64,000 bases of DNA from Methanothermobacter sp. MT-2 (GCA_003584625.1 AP017647.1:1102603-1166602); one strand, 5' to 3'. Positions 49,664 through 59,594 are shown, counted from the first letter of the stretch. Numbers and translations are program-made. Notes: a model not told the origin generated them from the sequence alone.

Positions 49664-50683
49664 TCAGGATGCTTTTTCTTCCTTGTAAGCATTTAAGGCC
49701 GCGTATGCAACTCCTAGTATGAGCGGTCCTATTATGAAACCCGCCAAACCCCACACTAGAGGTCCTCCAAGGAATCCGACAAGGAAAAGCAGCGGATGAA
49801 TATCAGCATACTTGCCTGACAACTTCGGACGGAGATAAACATCAATACTGCTCAAAAAAGCACCGAATATTAAAACTATTATACCTCGGAGTATATTACC
49901 AGAGATAAAATCGTATATGGCAAGTATAGTATAAGTAGGCCAGGGTCCGATAACTGGGATCAGCTGGAAGAAGCCCGCTAGCAAACCCAAGAATATTGCA
50001 TACGGGTATCCGAGGATTTGAAAGCCTAATATCGCCATTAAACCTATTATGAATGCTGTTAGGAAATGTCCATAGAATATGCTCTTTATAACCTTTTCTG
50101 TTTCACCTAAAAGATGCCTTAAGAAATCCTTTCTATTATCTGGCATTAAAGAATATAAATAGGATATTATCTTGTCACCATCCCTTGCAAAATAGAACGC
50201 CGAAGCAAATAATATGAATAATTGTAATGCTATCATTGGCACTCCACTGATAAGATCCACAAAATAATTTATCACCATCCTCAAAAGATTATTGATAAAA
50301 TCCTTTAAAAGATTAAATAGTAGATCTGTTGAAGGCCAGAACTCAGAGGGTATATAAGATTTCAAAGCATTGTTCAGGGAACTTACATTTATCTTCTGGG
50401 CCGTGGAAAGTAATGCTGGTGCTGAATGGAAGAGAGTGTCAATGCTAATGGCTATGATCCCAATTAATGGTAAAAGTATTATTATCATTACTAGGCCTAT
50501 GGTAATCGACCTATAAGGGATATATTTATCCAGCCTCTTTGCTATTGGGCGTATACCATATGCAAACACAGCACCAAGGAATAACATTGTCCAGATTGGA
50601 TAGAGTACTATAGCTGATAATAGTAAAAGCACTAATATGATGAAAAAAGATGATGTTATAGTGTCTTTTATCCTATATATCAA
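49664..50683 (-). CDS. AI-2E family membrane transporter
   Basis: A 339-residue membrane protein of the AI-2E/YdiK/PerM family: two or three N-terminal helices, a central soluble segment (residues about 75-140), then helices with FFQLIPVIGPW (near 245) and a distal LRPKLSGKYADIHPLL (near 288). Members export varied substrates; some archaeal ones may be ion antiporters. It starts with TTG behind GGAGG and overlaps the pyrK end by 4 nt, so it is co-transcribed with pyrD-pyrK. Confidence 0.85.
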   Translation of the reverse strand: MIYRIKDTITSSFFIILVLLLLSAIVLYPIWTMLFLGAVFAYGIRPIAKRLDKYIPYRSITIGLVMIIILLPLIGIIAISIDTLFHSAPALLSTAQKINVSSLNNALKSYIPSEFWPSTDLLFNLLKDFINNLLRMVINYFVDLISGVPMIALQLFILFASAFYFARDGDKIISYLYSLMPDNRKDFLRHLLGETEKVIKSIFYGHFLTAFIIGLMAILGFQILGYPYAIFLGLLAGFFQLIPVIGPWPTYTILAIYDFISGNILRGIIVLIFGAFLSSIDVYLRPKLSGKYADIHPLLFLVGFLGGPLVWGLAGFIIGPLILGVAYAALNAYKEEKAS

Positions 50684-51507
50684 TTTTTACCTCCCAATGA
50701 TCTTATCACACCCGCAGCATCCCTCTTATATTCTCCAAACTCTTTAATCATTTTGAGTTCATGACTCCAGAATACAGGCCCTTTTATACATACTCTCCAG
50801 CCGGTATCATCAAGGCAACATTGTCCACATAAACCCATGGCACACTTCATATACCTCTCAAGGGAAAACTGGCCTACTATACCCTTATCCTCTAACCTTT
50901 CAAATATTCCCTTCATCATGGGTTCTGGGCCGCATACAAAAGCCATATCATAAAATCCTTCAAGAGATTCTAAACGGTCAGTGGCCAATCCCTTGAATCC
51001 ACAACTTCCATCATCAGTACATGTGAAAATCTTGGTCCCGGCCTTTTTGAGACGTTCTAGGAATAATAGTTCATCATATGTTTTGGCAGCTACTATAACA
51101 TCGACTTCAAAATCTCTTGCCCTGGCTTCTTCTACCAGGGCTACTATTGGAGCCATCCCTATACCCCCTCCTATGGCAAGTATCCTATGACCTTCTATGG
51201 TGAATCCGCGCCCGTATGGTCCTCTCAATCCTAGCTGATCCCCTTTTTTTAATCTGTGGATCCTTGAAGTGAATGGGCCGACTTTTTTTATTGAAACCCC
51301 AATTTCTTTGTTTGTCTTGTCGATTAATGAAACTGACATGGGTTTTTCATCCTTGAAATCCCAGATCATCATGAATTGTCCCGGGAAAGGGAATTTTCCC
51401 TGCCATGGGAATATGAGTGTCTTAACATCCTTTGATTCCCTGATAATCTTTTTAATTTCCAAGATTTTCGGAGCATGCAATTTTATAGCCTCCCAAGCCT
51501 TATTCAT
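50680..51507 (-). CDS. pyrK: PyrK, dihydroorotate dehydrogenase electron subunit
   Basis: The electron-transfer subunit of class 1B dihydroorotate dehydrogenase, 275 residues. It has a ferredoxin-reductase-like FAD domain (FPGQFMMIW; LRGPYGRGF), a nucleotide domain (AIGGGIGMAPIVALV, near residue 112; CGPEPMMKG) and a C-terminal [2Fe-2S] site with cysteines at YMKCAMGLCGQCC and VC. It passes electrons from orotate formation to NAD. It overlaps pyrD by 8 nt. Confidence 0.93.
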   Translation of the reverse strand: MNKAWEAIKLHAPKILEIKKIIRESKDVKTLIFPWQGKFPFPGQFMMIWDFKDEKPMSVSLIDKTNKEIGVSIKKVGPFTSRIHRLKKGDQLGLRGPYGRGFTIEGHRILAIGGGIGMAPIVALVEEARARDFEVDVIVAAKTYDELLFLERLKKAGTKIFTCTDDGSCGFKGLATDRLESLEGFYDMAFVCGPEPMMKGIFERLEDKGIVGQFSLERYMKCAMGLCGQCCLDDTGWRVCIKGPVFWSHELKMIKEFGEYKRDAAGVIRSLGGKN

Positions 51508-52402
51508 GGGCTATTCCAACCATTTCATTTATTTTTTTGAATCCTTGTTTTTTCATAAAAACTTTAAGGTCCTCGCAGATTTCCTTGAATATTCCAATGC
51601 CATGATAGAATATGCCGCTACCTATCTGGGTTGCGCTGGCCCCTGCATAAAGGAATTCCACAACATCCTTATAATCTGTTATCCCCCCAACACCGATTAT
51701 GGGAACATCAACCGTCTCATATACTTCATATACACACCTGATGGCTATTGGTTTTATTGCGGGGCCTGAGAGTCCCCCGAATTTGTTGGACAAGATTGGG
51801 CGCGCTGTTTTCAAGTCTATTTTCATTGCGGGTCCTAGAGAATTTATAAGGGTTATGGCATCACATCCCGCCTCTTCCGCCTTTAAAGCTATCTCTCTGA
51901 TATCAGTGACATTAGGTGTTAACTTAGCGGCCACAGGCACATTACAGTTGTCTTTAACGGCTTTTATCACCTGGAATGTTAGTTGTGGGTCTTGTCCTAT
52001 TGTTGCCCCGTAGCCTTTCATTGCATGGGGACATGAAATATTCAATTCTATCATATCTACTAGCTCCTGGATTTCCAGGGCGACTTTTACAAATTCTTCA
52101 GGAGAAGAACCATATATGGATGCTATCACCGGTATTTTATCCTCTACTTTATCCAGTTCATCTTTGAATGATTCCACACCCGGATTGGACAATCCCATAG
52201 CATTTATCAGCCCATATGGAACCTCCACTATCGTAGGGTTCCTGTAACCCATATTTGGTTCTAGTGAGAATGATTTGGTTACAACAGCCCCAGCTCCATG
52301 ATGATAAACACGATTTAATGATGATGCTGTCATCCCAAGGACACCCGCAGCAAGCATAATAGGATTTCGCATTTTAACCCCGCAAAGATTCACCTCTAAC
52401 AC
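51500..52402 (-). CDS. pyrD: PyrD, dihydroorotate dehydrogenase 1B
   Basis: The catalytic subunit of dihydroorotate dehydrogenase type 1B, 300 residues, FMN-binding. NISCPHAMKGYG (near residue 120) carries the catalytic cysteine of this class, and GVGGITDYKDVVEFLYAGA (near 240) binds the FMN phosphate. It starts with GTG behind GGGGTGA and overlaps pyrK, forming the pyrimidine operon pyrD-pyrK. Confidence 0.94.
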   Translation of the reverse strand: MLEVNLCGVKMRNPIMLAAGVLGMTASSLNRVYHHGAGAVVTKSFSLEPNMGYRNPTIVEVPYGLINAMGLSNPGVESFKDELDKVEDKIPVIASIYGSSPEEFVKVALEIQELVDMIELNISCPHAMKGYGATIGQDPQLTFQVIKAVKDNCNVPVAAKLTPNVTDIREIALKAEEAGCDAITLINSLGPAMKIDLKTARPILSNKFGGLSGPAIKPIAIRCVYEVYETVDVPIIGVGGITDYKDVVEFLYAGASATQIGSGIFYHGIGIFKEICEDLKVFMKKQGFKKINEMVGIAHE

Positions 52403-52456
52403 CTTATCTCACCCCATAAAAGATTATAATAGGGAACCAAACACAAAGTTATCCAT

Positions 52457-53545
52457 ATGAAATGCTACCTAGTACCATGTATTATCGGTTTCATCGCATT
52501 TGATAAAAATTTGGATATTGTAGATTATGAACTTTTCCCCAGAAAATCTATAATTTCAAAGTTGCTAGAATTCGAAAGAGGATCATTAACTAGTGAAGAA
52601 GAAAAAATCATGAAAAGACTCCTCAATAACTACAGAGAAATCTCCATAGAATCCAAACATAAAAGGAAGTATGGAAAATTCAAAAATGTCAAGTTAGAAT
52701 CGCCAAACAAGGCTGGTGAATATCTCAGAGAGAACCTGAAAGAAACACTTAAAAAGATTGGATTCATCAAAGATGGAGAATTCTATGATAGCATATACAA
52801 AATCCACATGGGGATAACAGTCAAAAAATTGGAAGAATCCCTAAAAGAACAGGACAAACTAATCATACAAGCAGCAAACGCACTAGATGATCTTGATGAG
52901 GCCACCGGCAAATTTGTTGAAAGGATAAGAGAATGGTACTCAATATATTTCCCAGAACTAGACTCCATAAAAGACCATGAACACTATATCAAACTCATAG
53001 CAGAACATGGAAAAAAAGAAGATATAATAAAAGTGAAAAAACTTCCAAGGGAAAGTATCGGGGCTGAACTAGAAGAAGAGGACATAGACCTCCTAAAAGA
53101 ATTCGCAAAGGCCATCAGATCACTACAGATACTGAGAAAATCCATAGAAAAATATATAGAGTTGAAGATGGGATATCTCGCACCCAATCTACAAGATGTT
53201 GCCGGCACCACACTCGGCGCGAAATTAATAGCACACACAGGGAGCCTGAAAAAATTAGCACTTTTACCATCCTCAACTATACAAGTGCTGGGAGCCGAAA
53301 AAGCCCTATTCAGACACCTTAGAAGAGGTTCGAAACCTCCAAAACATGGACTAATCTATCAACACCCTCTAATCAAAGGCTCCGCTTGGTATCTTCGCGG
53401 CAAAATCGCGCGGACACTAGCATCAAAAATCTCCCTCGCAGCCAGAAAGGACATCTTCACAGGAGAACACGATCCTAGTATAAAAAAAGACTTGTATAAA
53501 CGAATAGATATCATAAAAAAGGAAACCCCAAAAAGGAGAAGATAA
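52457..53545 (+). CDS. Nop5, C/D box RNP core protein
   Basis: The archaeal Nop56/58 homologue, 362 residues, core of the C/D box sRNP that guides 2'-O-methylation. An N-terminal fibrillarin-binding domain is followed by a coiled coil (residues about 130-215) and the NOP domain with LAPNLQDVAGTTLGAKLI (near 240) and LGAEKALFRHLRRGSKPPKHG. The C-terminus is lysine-rich. It lies 27 nt upstream of the fibrillarin gene. Confidence 0.95.
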   Translation: MKCYLVPCIIGFIAFDKNLDIVDYELFPRKSIISKLLEFERGSLTSEEEKIMKRLLNNYREISIESKHKRKYGKFKNVKLESPNKAGEYLRENLKETLKKIGFIKDGEFYDSIYKIHMGITVKKLEESLKEQDKLIIQAANALDDLDEATGKFVERIREWYSIYFPELDSIKDHEHYIKLIAEHGKKEDIIKVKKLPRESIGAELEEEDIDLLKEFAKAIRSLQILRKSIEKYIELKMGYLAPNLQDVAGTTLGAKLIAHTGSLKKLALLPSSTIQVLGAEKALFRHLRRGSKPPKHGLIYQHPLIKGSAWYLRGKIARTLASKISLAARKDIFTGEHDPSIKKDLYKRIDIIKKETPKRRR

Positions 53546-53572
53546 AAAAAACCTACCATATGGGGGAATAAC

Positions 53573-54235
53573 ATGAAGAAAATCAAAGGAATCGAAGGCA
53601 TTTATCTCCATAAAGATCATCTCGTAACAGTTAACCTCACACCAACCCTGAAAGTCTATGGTGAAAAACTATTCAAATTTGGTGGCCGCGAATACAGGAT
53701 ATGGGATCCTCACAGATCCAAGATGGCCGCAGCCATACTCAACGGTCTCAGAAACCTCAAAATCAAAAAAAATTCCAAAATGTTATATTTAGGGGCGTCA
53801 TCTGGGACAACAGCATCACATTTCTCTGATATGATCCCAGATGGTATCATATATTGTCTAGAATTTTCTCCGCGGATGATGAGGGAACTAGTAAAGGTGT
53901 GTGAAAATAGAAAAAATATGATACCCCTACTTAAGGATGCTACACGTCCAAGGGATTATCTACACCTTATAGAAAAGGTGGATTTCATCTACTGTGACGT
54001 GGCACAGCCAAGACAAAGTCAACTTTTCACAGAAAACATGAAACTATTCCTTAGAAGGGAAGGTCAAGGTCTATTGATGGTGAAATCAAGGAGCATAGAC
54101 GTGACAAGGAAACCTTCTGTGATCTTCAAAGAAGAGGAGGAGAAGATAAAAAGTTCGGGTTTCAAAGTCTTGGAAAGGGTTAGATTAGAACCATATGAGA
54201 AGGATCATATGGCTTTAGTTGTCGAGTTTTGGTGA
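53573..54235 (+). CDS. flpA: FlpA, fibrillarin-like methyltransferase
   Basis: Archaeal fibrillarin, 220 residues, the SAM-dependent rRNA/tRNA 2'-O-methyltransferase of the C/D box [19 protein letters not shown] (near residue 75) binds SAM, and [12 protein letters not shown] (near 142) and KSRSID belong to the active site region. It starts with ATG behind GGGGG. It abuts the stop of the convergent HTH gene. Confidence 0.95.
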   Translation: MKKIKGIEGIYLHKDHLVTVNLTPTLKVYGEKLFKFGGREYRIWDPHRSKMAAAILNGLRNLKIKKNSKMLYLGASSGTTASHFSDMIPDGIIYCLEFSPRMMRELVKVCENRKNMIPLLKDATRPRDYLHLIEKVDFIYCDVAQPRQSQLFTENMKLFLRREGQGLLMVKSRSIDVTRKPSVIFKEEEEKIKSSGFKVLERVRLEPYEKDHMALVVEFW

Positions 54236-54628
54236 CTATGTTTTGGCTGCTCTCCTACCCTCATCTGTTATCTTGATAAAGTCTTCTTTTAGCGTTCCTA
54301 TTAGCTTATATAATTCGATTGGGGGCATTTTCTGTATCTTGGAGGTTTCTATCCCCTTTTCTTTGGACAGTCCCTTGAGGAAGTATGTGAAATAGTTGCC
54401 TAGGAAATCTTTTATCCGGTAACCTCTTCCAATGGCTTCAATTTCTTTTTCATCCAATCCCCAAACAAGTTTTTTGATTTTTGAAAGTAGCGCGGGAGTG
54501 GGATGTTTAATTTCACCATTCTCCAATCCCTCTACAACCGTTTTTGGGACTTCTAGTTCTTTTGCAAGTTCATCAAGGCTTTTTCTTTTAATTTTCCTAT
54601 AACCTAGTATAAGGTCTTTTAATGCCAT
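54236..54628 (-). CDS. HTH (XRE-type) DNA-binding protein
   Basis: A 130-residue protein with an N-terminal XRE-like helix-turn-helix (KSLDELAKELEVPKTVVEGL, near residues 15-35) and a helical C-terminal part ending DEGRRAAKT. Two ATG codons are in frame, 54634 and 54628; the second has better spacing from GAGGTG. A winged-helix-like C-terminus is possible. Targets are unknown; an AT-rich promoter region of 115 nt precedes coaBC on the other side. Confidence 0.75.
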   Translation of the reverse strand: MALKDLILGYRKIKRKSLDELAKELEVPKTVVEGLENGEIKHPTPALLSKIKKLVWGLDEKEIEAIGRGYRIKDFLGNYFTYFLKGLSKEKGIETSKIQKMPPIELYKLIGTLKEDFIKITDEGRRAAKT

Positions 54629-54750
54629 TGACATCTCACCTCATAACATTTCCTTCCCTGATAATACTATATAATATGATATATAAATAATTTATTATTA
54701 ATATATGGAGAAAATCTTAAAAAATTATAATAAAAATTATCCTAAAATTA

Positions 54751-55887
54751 TTATAATTTCTGGGATATTAATTCTATCAAAATCTTGGAAAGCTCCACTT
54801 TATCCATCAGCGGAAGCTTCTTCACCCTATCAAAAACTAGTATAGGTTTGATCCTATCTGAACCAAAACCTTCAACTGCAAGATCATTAGCAACAACCAA
54901 ATCCGCCCCAGACCTCTCCATCTGCTCCCTAGCCAACTCTATAAGTTCATCCTCACTAACATCATATTCAGCCTTGAACCCAACAAGATAAACATCAGGG
55001 TTTAAAGTTTTCACAGAATCAATTATCTTAGGATTAACCTTCAACCTTAAAACCCTCTCCCTAGAAGAGGATATCTTACTTTCAGCATACTCCGGCCTGA
55101 AATCAGCTACAGCAGCAGCAGAAATAAAAACGTCAAAGTCTCCTATCAACTCCCGAACCTTATCAAACATTTCAGCAGCTGAAAGAACATTAACCACACG
55201 TATACAAGATGGTGCTCGTAGAGACAAATTCGCGCCAATAAGGGTAACATCCGCACCTTGTATAAAAGCCTCCTTAGCTAACTCCAATCCCATCTTCCCA
55301 GAACTCAGATTACAAACGCCCCTCACAGGATCAATAGCTTCATAGGTCCCCCCAGCACTTACAAGAACCTTCTTACCCTTCAGATTACCAGGAGAGGCCT
55401 CCCTTAAAACAGTAAGTATTATATCATCGAGATGGGGGAACTTAGCTTTACCCTCTTCTATCTTTGGTTGTGCGAAAACCACACCCTCTTTGATGAGTTT
55501 TTCAATATTAGATTTTATCGCCTGATACATTGACAGGTTCATTGAGGGTACCATTACAATTGGAGTTCCATAACCCCAAGCTGCGATTAGAAGAGCATTT
55601 ATGGGGTTGTCAGCTATTTTATATGCGAATTTACTTATAACATTAGCCGTTGCTGGGGCTACAAGGATAATATCAGCATCAGCATATTTCACATGTTCTA
55701 TCTCGCCTGTGAGCTCTAATATAACATCATTACCAGTTGCAAACTCCATGGCATAAGGATGAATAATATTACAAGCACCATCACTCATGAAACATTTTAT
55801 TGTTGCTCCCCGCCTTCTAAGTTCACGAGCGAGCTTAACAGACTCTATAGCCGCGATACTCCCAGTTACACATAATATGATATCCAT
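54751..55887 (-). CDS. coaBC: CoaBC bifunctional CoA synthesis enzyme
   Basis: The bifunctional phosphopantothenoylcysteine decarboxylase / phosphopantothenate-cysteine ligase, 378 residues. CoaC domain: CVTGSIAAIES at the start, PATANVISKFAYKIADN (near residue 80), VPSMNLSMY. CoaB domain: VSAGGTYEAIDPVRGVCNLSSGKMG (as two parts, from near 180), FISAAAVADFRP and GFKAE. I take ATG 55887 for the family start MDIILCV; upstream ATGs overlap the KH gene by up to 14 nt. Confidence 0.93.
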   Translation of the reverse strand: MDIILCVTGSIAAIESVKLARELRRRGATIKCFMSDGACNIIHPYAMEFATGNDVILELTGEIEHVKYADADIILVAPATANVISKFAYKIADNPINALLIAAWGYGTPIVMVPSMNLSMYQAIKSNIEKLIKEGVVFAQPKIEEGKAKFPHLDDIILTVLREASPGNLKGKKVLVSAGGTYEAIDPVRGVCNLSSGKMGLELAKEAFIQGADVTLIGANLSLRAPSCIRVVNVLSAAEMFDKVRELIGDFDVFISAAAVADFRPEYAESKISSSRERVLRLKVNPKIIDSVKTLNPDVYLVGFKAEYDVSEDELIELAREQMERSGADLVVANDLAVEGFGSDRIKPILVFDRVKKLPLMDKVELSKILIELISQKL

Positions 55888-55897
55888 GAAAATCCCA

Positions 55898-56398
55898 TTA
55901 ATGCTCATCAACTACTATGGTTGTCTCTTCGCCAGTTAACTGCTTTATAACCCTATTGAGAACATCGAGACTAATAGGTATCCTACGGGCGTCTTCCTTA
56001 ATAACCCTTATCTTGAATTTTTCCTTACCATCCTTCCCATAAACAATATTTATACCAGAAATCCTTGCAGGGGCAAGAACATCCTCAGCAACTGACTTGA
56101 GATCAGAATCCTCACCAACAACCCTCACACGCTTACCTATAGCCCTTGAAATAGTCCTCACAATCTTACCCCCCTTACCTATAAGTTTACCAACCTGATC
56201 CCTCTCAGTGATGATAATAACAACATCACCCATATCTATAGCCTTCTTAAACCATAATTTACCCTCAGCCAACTTATAAAGCACCTTTGAAATCTCCAAT
56301 TCTAATTCAGACACCTCACCACTTTTAAGTTTATCTTCACAACCCTGACATAAAATCCCACTCTTCAAACAAACATCACATATTGGTAATCCCATCAT
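55898..56398 (-). CDS. Zinc-ribbon KH-domain RNA-binding protein
   Basis: A 166-residue protein: N-terminal four-cysteine motif (CDVCLKSGILCQGC, residues 7-20), a helical linker, and a KH domain with VGKLIGKGGKIVRTISRA (residues about 70-88). It resembles the small archaeal NusA-like/KH family. An RNA-binding role in translation or transcription is likely; details are unknown. It starts with one of two adjacent ATGs behind GAGGAGG and precedes coaBC in the same direction. Confidence 0.82.
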   Translation of the reverse strand: MMGLPICDVCLKSGILCQGCEDKLKSGEVSELELEISKVLYKLAEGKLWFKKAIDMGDVVIIITERDQVGKLIGKGGKIVRTISRAIGKRVRVVGEDSDLKSVAEDVLAPARISGINIVYGKDGKEKFKIRVIKEDARRIPISLDVLNRVIKQLTGEETTIVVDEH

Positions 56399-56670
56399 TG
56401 ATTCCTCCTCTTCCCTATATTGATAAACCAGTAAAGATTATAGGCCACAAACAAGGAACAATTAGCACTTTACTCAAAAGTGCAAAAATAAAAAGTCCCA
56501 TATTAACTTGAATGTATTCCCATTGTGACCCTTACTCATAGATTTTAATATACTATAATATAAATTTATAACCCCCTTGAAACCTTAATAATCATGTGCA
56601 GATAAAAATTATTATCAAAAGCCTAATTCAGAGCATGCCATTCCAAGCTGGGTGAATATAATGGATCAAC

Positions 56671-57567
56671 CCCCCAAGAAAGATATCTTGCCAAATCTGT
56701 GGCAAGACCGCCGCCCAGATCCGAGATCATAGATCAAAAAGCTTACAGAAAAGGCTCATAGTGAAAGTCGTGTGATCCCACCAATTTACCCCCAGATGAT
56801 CCTAAAGGCATTATTTGTCATGAATGCAACCTCTGCAAGATAAAAGAAGGAAAGTATGGCTTCTGCCGTCTCCGCAAAGTAAAAGATGCTATGATACATC
56901 CCAGTATAGATAGAAACCAAGAAGCTGTTGGAATCTTCTATTTCGATCCTTTACCCACCAATTGCGTGGCTAATTGGGTATGCCCCAGAGGCACTGGGGC
57001 TGGTTACCCAAAATATGCATATTCAACAAGACCAGAATATGGTTACAAGAACCTTGCCACATTCCTTGGGGCTTGTTCATTCGATTGCCTATTCTGCCAA
57101 AACAGCTCATATAAGGAAATGGCCATCAGAGGAAAGCCTATATTCACTGCTGAAAATTTAGATGATATGATAAAGGTAAGCCTATCATCAGGTGGCATAA
57201 TAAAATTCGATCTTAAAGCATGAGATGATAAACTCCACAAGATATTGACAGGTGCAAGTAATAGACAAACTTTTAAAAATTTTAAATACATCTGCGAAGG
57301 CTATTTTGATAAGAGACCCGACCCACCATTACTTGTTGCCAGCACACTTTTAGTACCATATAAGGGGGAAAAGAAGTGAAGAATATGACCAATTTTCTAG
57401 CTGAGCTCAATCCTAACATACCATATAGTTTACTCGCTTTTCAGCCTCAACACATGATGAGAGATCTCCCACTATTGACATGGGAAGAGGCAAAGGAGTG
57501 TCTAGAAGCGGCCCAAGAGGAGGGGTTAGAACGGGTGAGGTTAGGGAACACTCATCTGCTAAAATAG
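56671..57567 (+). pseudogene. Decayed radical SAM protein gene
   Basis: Remnant of a radical-SAM protein of the pyruvate-formate-lyase-activating-like type. An N-terminal zinc-finger piece (SCQICGKTA, near 56690) is in one frame and ends at a stop. CHECNLCKIKEGKYGFCR (from about 56818), DPLPTNCVANWVC and the radical-SAM cluster CSFDCLFCQN (near 57080) are in another. At 57221 a TGA replaces an expected tryptophan in FDLKA-x-DD, and about 90 residues before it seem deleted. At about 57372 the frame shifts again to NIPYSLLAFQPQ and ends GNTHLLK. Confidence 0.85.
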
Positions 57568-57575
57568 AGGATGTT

Positions 57576-58112
57576 TTATCCTATGAACTTGAAACTATTA
57601 ATTATGATATCAAAGTTTGGTTTTTCCTTGTCAAAGTCGCTGGCCAGGGCGCTGCAGAGTATCACATACACTTCTTCTCCCCTTTGTATCCATATTGCCA
57701 TCTGTTTCTTTTTAACATCACCTTCTGTCACGATATAGGTGTTTTCAAGGGCTTGCATGGATCCTATGGTTATGTTACCCTCCGAGACCCGTTGATAACT
57801 TGAGTTATTGAAAAGTGTGGCGTAGTTTTGACTGTACATATAATCAAGGCTACCTTCTAAACTCTTTTTCTGTATTACTACAAGGGTCTGGGCATAACCT
57901 GTTTGGGGATTTACAGACTTAGGATCTGCCACAGCCACTATAGTGTCATTTGCCTGTGATTTTGCTACAACCCAACTTTGAGGATACTCAAATGTTATAT
58001 TATCTCCTGTGAATATCTTATTTTTATTTTCTCCATTGGATTGGGAAGTGCAACCCGCAACAGCTACCATTGCCATGATGGCAACTAAGATAACTAATAA
58101 AGGTTTTCGCAT
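57576..58112 (-). CDS. PsbP-like lipoprotein
   Basis: A 178-residue putative lipoprotein: signal peptide with lipobox VAVAGC (cysteine near residue 21), a Ser/Asn-rich linker and a domain beginning ITFEYPQSWVV, which resembles the PsbP/DUF1795-like fold. These domains occur in many archaeal surface lipoproteins of unknown role. It precedes no other gene in its direction except the pseudogene region. Confidence 0.7.
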   Translation of the reverse strand: MRKPLLVILVAIMAMVAVAGCTSQSNGENKNKIFTGDNITFEYPQSWVVAKSQANDTIVAVADPKSVNPQTGYAQTLVVIQKKSLEGSLDYMYSQNYATLFNNSSYQRVSEGNITIGSMQALENTYIVTEGDVKKKQMAIWIQRGEEVYVILCSALASDFDKEKPNFDIIINSFKFIG

Positions 58113-58140
58113 GATGGAGCACCTCTAAAAAAAACACCTT

Positions 58141-58707
58141 TTATCCTGAAGTATTTGTTGGCGGCTCCGATGGTGTGGTTGGTGTGGTTGGTGTTGTTGG
58201 CTCATAATATATTGTAGTATTATCATAGGTTGTCTTTGGGACGTAATTAGTGGTGTTGGTATGATTTATGGTGAATGTTGGGAAAGCGCTCTCGTTAACA
58301 AGAACAGTACCTGTCTGATCAGAACCCAGATTTAACAAGTAAAGGCCAAATCCACTACCTATAAAGAATGCTAATGCTAATAATAAAACTCCCACCATTT
58401 TAAGGGCGTTTCGGGGTCTTTCCGGCTCTTTCATGGGTGTGGGTTTTTTAACATATTTCTTTATTAGCTCCTCTTTTTCGCGAGCTTCCTCTTCTTCTCT
58501 AGTTTTTTCAATCCAATGATCTAAGGGTTTTTCATGGGTTGAACGACCCTGCATCCTTTTTATCCTCTCAGCAGCTTCTATGGCATCTAGTTCCCTCTGG
58601 TATTCTCTTTTCAGCATCCTATATTTGCTCTCGGATATTTCACCCGCTTTCCAATTTTTTTCCAATTCTCTTAGACGATGGAGCAGCTCTTTTCCCTTTT
58701 CAACCAT
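58141..58707 (-). CDS. Coiled-coil membrane protein with Thr/Pro tail
   Basis: A 188-residue protein I do not recognise. Residues 1-90 are charged and heptad-like (ELLHRLRELEKNWKAGEI), resembling short coiled-coil domains. One membrane helix lies near residues 105-125 (MVGVLLLALAFFIGSG). The outer C-terminal 60 residues are rich in Thr, Asn and Pro (PTTPTTPTTPSEPP), with many NxT sites, as in glycosylated archaeal surface proteins. The repeat is visible in the DNA as 9-bp units. It is 28 nt upstream of the lipoprotein gene. Confidence 0.65.
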   Translation of the reverse strand: MVEKGKELLHRLRELEKNWKAGEISESKYRMLKREYQRELDAIEAAERIKRMQGRSTHEKPLDHWIEKTREEEEAREKEELIKKYVKKPTPMKEPERPRNALKMVGVLLLALAFFIGSGFGLYLLNLGSDQTGTVLVNESAFPTFTINHTNTTNYVPKTTYDNTTIYYEPTTPTTPTTPSEPPTNTSG

Positions 58708-58761
58708 CTTTATCTCCTTTATTTTATTTTCTTAATCTAAGATTTGTATCAATTATTCTTA

Positions 58762-59583
58762 TTATTTTTTCTTGTACCATTTATCCATGGGATATGAACC
58801 TAGGATCTTCATAAATGGTGTTCTATTTTTAATCTCATTTAATATCATATTTATATTCTTTTCCTTTCTATGCCCCTCAAAATCTAGGAAGAATATGTAT
58901 TTTCCAAGGCCCATCTTTGAAGGTCTGGATTCTATCTTGGTCAAATTTATATTTGCATCTGCAAATAATCCTAGAATCTCATATAAACCCCCTGGCCTAT
59001 CCTCTGCGAGTGTGAATAATATTGAGGTCTTATCTGAGCCAGTGAATGGATGGTCATGTGTAGCTATCACGATAAAACGTGTCATGTTAGGAGTATAATC
59101 TTGGATATCCTCACATATAACATCTAAGTCATATAAACTAGCAGCTCTTAGGGTGCCTATGGCACAACACTCTCTTTTACCTTTTATGATTTTCGCTGCT
59201 GCAGCAGTACTAGATGTTGGATGAGCTATGAGACCCATCCTTTCTATAAATTTGTGACATTGTGCAAGTGACTGTGGATGTGAATAGACATCTGTGAGTT
59301 CCTCAAGTTTCACACCTTTATTAGCTAGAAGGTAATGATCAACCTTCAAGACTATCTCTCTTTCTATGCAAAGATTGTGTTCTTGGGCTAAAAGGTCTAA
59401 TGTAACGCCCACCGGACCCTCGATAGAATTTTCGATTGGTACAACACCCTTATCGACCTTCCCATTTTTCACAGCATCTAGAACATCTATTATAGAATCG
59501 AATGGTAATAGCCTATTTGATAATCTGTAGGCTGCCTCTTCTGTAAAAGTCCCCTCTGGTCCAAGATATGCTATAAGATCCAA
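58762..59583 (-). CDS. pheA: Prephenate dehydratase PheA
   Basis: A monofunctional prephenate dehydratase, 273 residues, for phenylalanine synthesis. YLGPEGTFTEEAA at the start, VPIENSIEGPV (near residue 50) and the catalytic TRF motif (NMTRFIVI, near 170) are present. A C-terminal ACT domain (GGLYEILGLFADANINLTKIE... ESRPS) allows feedback by phenylalanine. I start at TTG 59583, 6 nt after GAGGTG, giving MDLIAYLGPEG; the frame is open to GTG 59592. It begins 11 nt after the RNA ligase stop. Confidence 0.93.
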   Translation of the reverse strand: MDLIAYLGPEGTFTEEAAYRLSNRLLPFDSIIDVLDAVKNGKVDKGVVPIENSIEGPVGVTLDLLAQEHNLCIEREIVLKVDHYLLANKGVKLEELTDVYSHPQSLAQCHKFIERMGLIAHPTSSTAAAAKIIKGKRECCAIGTLRAASLYDLDVICEDIQDYTPNMTRFIVIATHDHPFTGSDKTSILFTLAEDRPGGLYEILGLFADANINLTKIESRPSKMGLGKYIFFLDFEGHRKEKNINMILNEIKNRTPFMKILGSYPMDKWYKKK

Positions 59584-59594
59584 AAAGAACACCT

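Noticed and set aside
56465-56483. Hairpin GCACTTT/AAAGTGC in the leader of the KH gene
   Set aside because: A 7-bp stem in AT-rich sequence with no T-run in the right place; could easily occur by chance.
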